Source: Candidatus Melainabacteria bacterium
Lineage (GTDB): Bacteria; Cyanobacteriota; Vampirovibrionia; Vampirovibrionales; JAJTHC01
Reading direction: 5' to 3'
Assembly (NCBI GenBank): GCA_026389055.1
Contig: JAPLIO010000165.1
Location: 1 to 32,594, forward strand
Length of the DNA: 32,594 bases
Below are positions 31,145-32,594 of this stretch, in pieces. Numbering within the stretch: position 1 is the stretch's first letter; each line of letters opens with the position of its first letter. Position numbers and translations under genes: made by a program. Under the pieces are notes generated by a model. The model did no database searches, had not been told where the DNA came from, and saw nothing but the letters and a program-made list of their open reading frames with translations.

Positions 31145-31173
31145 TTGTCAGCTTTTTAAGCTTATGATAGTAT
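31145..31173 (+). promoter_or_regulatory. Candidate promoter of the TM2-like gene
   Basis: TTGTCA (31145-31150) and TAGTAT (31168-31173) are 17 bases apart, about 33 bases before the start codon. A 13-14 base direct repeat (AAAGTTGT-CAGCT) at 31108-31121 and 31141-31153 overlaps the -35. Confidence 0.55.
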
Positions 31174-31205
31174 GTATAAATTAGTACCTTAATAAGGAAT
31201 AGATA

Positions 31206-31631
31206 ATGACAACATTAGATTTTTCGGAATTTTCAGATTCTGCCAAATTATATTATGGGCAATTGTGTAATTCAAAAAAGAAAAACTTCCTTCCTGCAGT
31301 GCTATTATGGTTTTTTACTGGTGGTTTGGGGTTACATCTCATTTACATTAATAATTACAACCTGACTTCTTGCTGGGTTATATTTACAGTGATTTGCGTT
31401 TTTTTCCCACCTCTTTTTATTCTATGGGGGATCTTATTGTTCCTTCAAGTCTTTTTCTTATTTAGCTGGATTGAAGATAGAAATATAGCTATAAGTAAAG
31501 AATGTTATCAAGATACCGTTGTTATGTTTTCAATTCAACCTAGCCCAAACCTACTGAATGTGAAACCTGATGACCCACAACCTGAAGGCTTTTACAGCAC
31601 TTTAAACATACCATGGGATAGCCCTCTATAG
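31206..31631 (+). CDS. TM2-like membrane protein, unknown function
   Basis: The 141-residue product has a cytosolic N-terminus, then KKKNFLPAVLLWFFTGGLGLHLIYI (about residues 25-49) and a second hydrophobic stretch (WVIFTVICVFFPPLFILWGILLFLQVFFLFSW, about 58-89) ending in WIEDRNIAI. The small-residue loop GGLGLHLIY and the downstream Trp and Asp recall the TM2 domain, but the match is partial. A soluble tail of about 45 residues follows with many Pro. AAGGA lies about 8 bases before the ATG. Neighbours give no clue; its promoter faces that of the second toxin-antitoxin locus. Confidence 0.6.
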   Translation: MTTLDFSEFSDSAKLYYGQLCNSKKKNFLPAVLLWFFTGGLGLHLIYINNYNLTSCWVIFTVICVFFPPLFILWGILLFLQVFFLFSWIEDRNIAISKECYQDTVVMFSIQPSPNLLNVKPDDPQPEGFYSTLNIPWDSPL

Positions 31632-31689
31632 TATGTTTTAGCCTTTTGGACGGTAATCCACCAGAAGCTTCTACCACGCCATTATTTTT

Positions 31690-31755
31690 GTAGGGGTGCG
31701 ATTTATCGCATCCGTTTCAGGATTGTGGGGCAGACGTGATAAATCACGCCCCTAC
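31690..31755 (-). repeat. R3 66-bp palindromic repeat, copy 2
   Basis: This is the reverse of the copy at 26085-26150, with about 90% of bases alike after reversal. The halves GTAGGGGTGCGATTTATCGC and GTGATAAATCACGCCCCTAC pair and each carries its own small palindrome. It follows the TM2-like gene by about 60 bases. Confidence 0.8.
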
Positions 31756-32043
31756 AGGTTCAAAAATTTTTTAAACTACTATAAATAGCTTCCCACCAGT
31801 AGGAACGACCATCGCATTTGCCCTGCAGCTGCCGATGCGTTCCGTCCACCAGCGGGGCAAAAAGAACATCCCGCCGTCAATGCCCGTAGTGGCATAGGCG
31901 GGTGGCTTTTTGGGGGGATTTTAGGGGGTACCCCCCTGAATTTGTGGGGGGTGTCGGGGGGCTGTCAAACGACAGTCCCCTGACGAACCAACCAGCTAAA
32001 GCAAGAAACGACAATCGATTATAGAACACGACATTTATTAACC
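31756..32043. repeat. Hairpin-rich region with a diverged R1 3' half
   Basis: No gene is seen. CCCGCC-gtca-ATGCC pairs with GGCAT-a-GGCGGG at 31870-31902, followed by CTTTTT, a terminator candidate for rightward transcription. From about 31915 to 31990 the pattern AGGGGG-ta-CCCCCCT, GGGGGGTGTCGGGG and CTGTC-AAAC-GACAG-t-CCCC follows the order of the R1 right half (compare 2777-2842), with different bases in the last stem that still pair. Confidence 0.5.
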
Positions 32044-32457
32044 CTACCCATTATCTCTTAATTGCCGAAGGGCGTCCCACGGTGCGTGTATTTTTAGCCA
32101 GCGGGCTAGGTCTTCGGGTACTCTCATCCGCACGGTAGGGTCTTTTTTCGGTCTGCCTGCACGAGGTCTGCACCCCCCACGCTTGGTATGAAATTCGCTG
32201 TAATGGCAGTTATTTTTCAAATTGGCTTGTATGCCCACTGCCAACAGTTGCTTGTAATGCTCAAGGGCATCTTCGGCGGTTCGCCCAATGCCTATTTTCC
32301 TAAAACGGTAATGAGTATAAATAAAACTAAGCGACCGCTCATCCCACCACGGTTTTAAATCGCCCACTTGTTTAAGTGTTTTCTCAAGAAAAATTTTCAC
32401 AGTGTCGGAAACATCATCCCAATTGAAAAGGGTTAGGTCAGGAAATCGTCTAAACAT
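32044..32457 (-). CDS. Small protein of unknown function with a possible DNA-binding tail
   Basis: I do not recognise the family. From ATG 32457 the product is 137 residues. The N-terminal part (MFRRFPDLTLFNWDDVSDTVKIFLEKTLKQVGDLKPWWDERSLSFIYTHYRF) looks helical. A central segment has RTAEDALEHYKQLLAVGIQ. The C-terminus GCRPRAGRPKKDPTVRMRVPEDLARWLKIHAP has an AT-hook-like GRP core followed by a ribbon-helix-helix-like strand and helix, as in some small regulators. A longer start at 32520 adds 21 residues with no better ribosome-binding site; AAGGA is about 12 bases before 32457. Confidence 0.5.
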   Translation of the reverse strand: MFRRFPDLTLFNWDDVSDTVKIFLEKTLKQVGDLKPWWDERSLSFIYTHYRFRKIGIGRTAEDALEHYKQLLAVGIQANLKNNCHYSEFHTKRGGCRPRAGRPKKDPTVRMRVPEDLARWLKIHAPWDALRQLRDNG

Positions 32458-32594
32458 AGTTGGTAAAAATCCTTTCGTTAGGTAGTGGATTGGGGGGTTG
32501 ATAGTTGTCCCAGTAATCATCTATATGCAGAATAAAAGGTTCGGGTCAAATAAACATGAATATGAGCCCAATAATCTAATTTCTTTGTCGATGC

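Noticed and set aside
1-32594. tRNA or rRNA genes
   Set aside because: I looked for cloverleaf and rRNA signatures in the gaps and saw none.

Overview
The window is a compact piece of bacterial chromosome (roughly 45% GC by eye) that is mostly housekeeping genes, with several accessory insertions and an unusual density of structured intergenic repeats. The organism is most likely a didermal bacterium near the cyanobacterial branch, possibly a non-photosynthetic Vampirovibrionia/Melainabacteria member. The main clue is a response regulator that closely matches cyanobacterial RpaA. The methylerythritol phosphate pathway genes (ispG, ispE), the dcw-type order murD-ftsW-murG and a lipobox lipoprotein fit that placement but do not prove it. 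No photosynthesis gene is present, and the assignment is inference.

Layout. Bases 1-2578 hold a promoter and the tight operon frr-cdsA-rnc. Bases 2600-2870 hold the first copy of a structured repeat (called R1 here). On the minus strand follow an RpaA-like regulator, ispG upstream of it with its own promoter, and an unusual fusion of a cation diffusion facilitator with a CorC-type CBS module. A second R1 copy (about 7080-7440) precedes rsmA/ksgA and ispE (plus strand), then a regulator built of four winged helix-turn-helix domains. A strong bidirectional terminator (11295-11334) separates it from a GGCC-type restriction-modification pair of the NgoPII family (minus). Next on the minus strand come a family 5 solute-binding lipoprotein, an HRDC-domain protein, a frameshifted MsbA-like ABC exporter, and murG, ftsW and murD. 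The right third holds a thiamine-binding MTH1187-family protein, a SuhB-like phosphatase, a secreted protein, an alpha/beta hydrolase, a QmcA-like SPFH protein, a HigBA-like toxin-antitoxin locus, the conserved cluster rplS-rbgA-rnhB, a second HigBA-like locus, a TM2-like membrane protein and a small uncharacterised gene.

The most unusual content is the repeats. A family called R2 here (about 146-150 bp) has four copies between 18095 and 28811. Its terminal arms and apical hairpin differ in sequence between copies but still pair within each copy. One copy sits in frame inside a toxin gene and, with an apparent one-base loss in a C run, joins toxin and antitoxin into a single 255-codon reading frame. 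Another copy supplies the last codons and stop of murG. R1 likewise shows compensatory changes in three nested stems. Two 66-bp inverted copies of a third repeat (R3) bracket the 5.6-kb region with both toxin-antitoxin loci. Other points of interest are runs of consecutive ATG codons at six gene starts, the CDF-CorC fusion and the four-domain DNA-binding protein.

Functionally, the housekeeping genes cover ribosome recycling and assembly (frr, rplS, rbgA, rsmA), RNA processing (rnc, rnhB), isoprenoid precursors (ispG, ispE), phospholipid precursor supply (cdsA) and peptidoglycan synthesis and division (murD, ftsW, murG). Start positions were chosen from ribosome-binding sites, overlaps and family lengths. 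Promoters and hairpins were found by eye.
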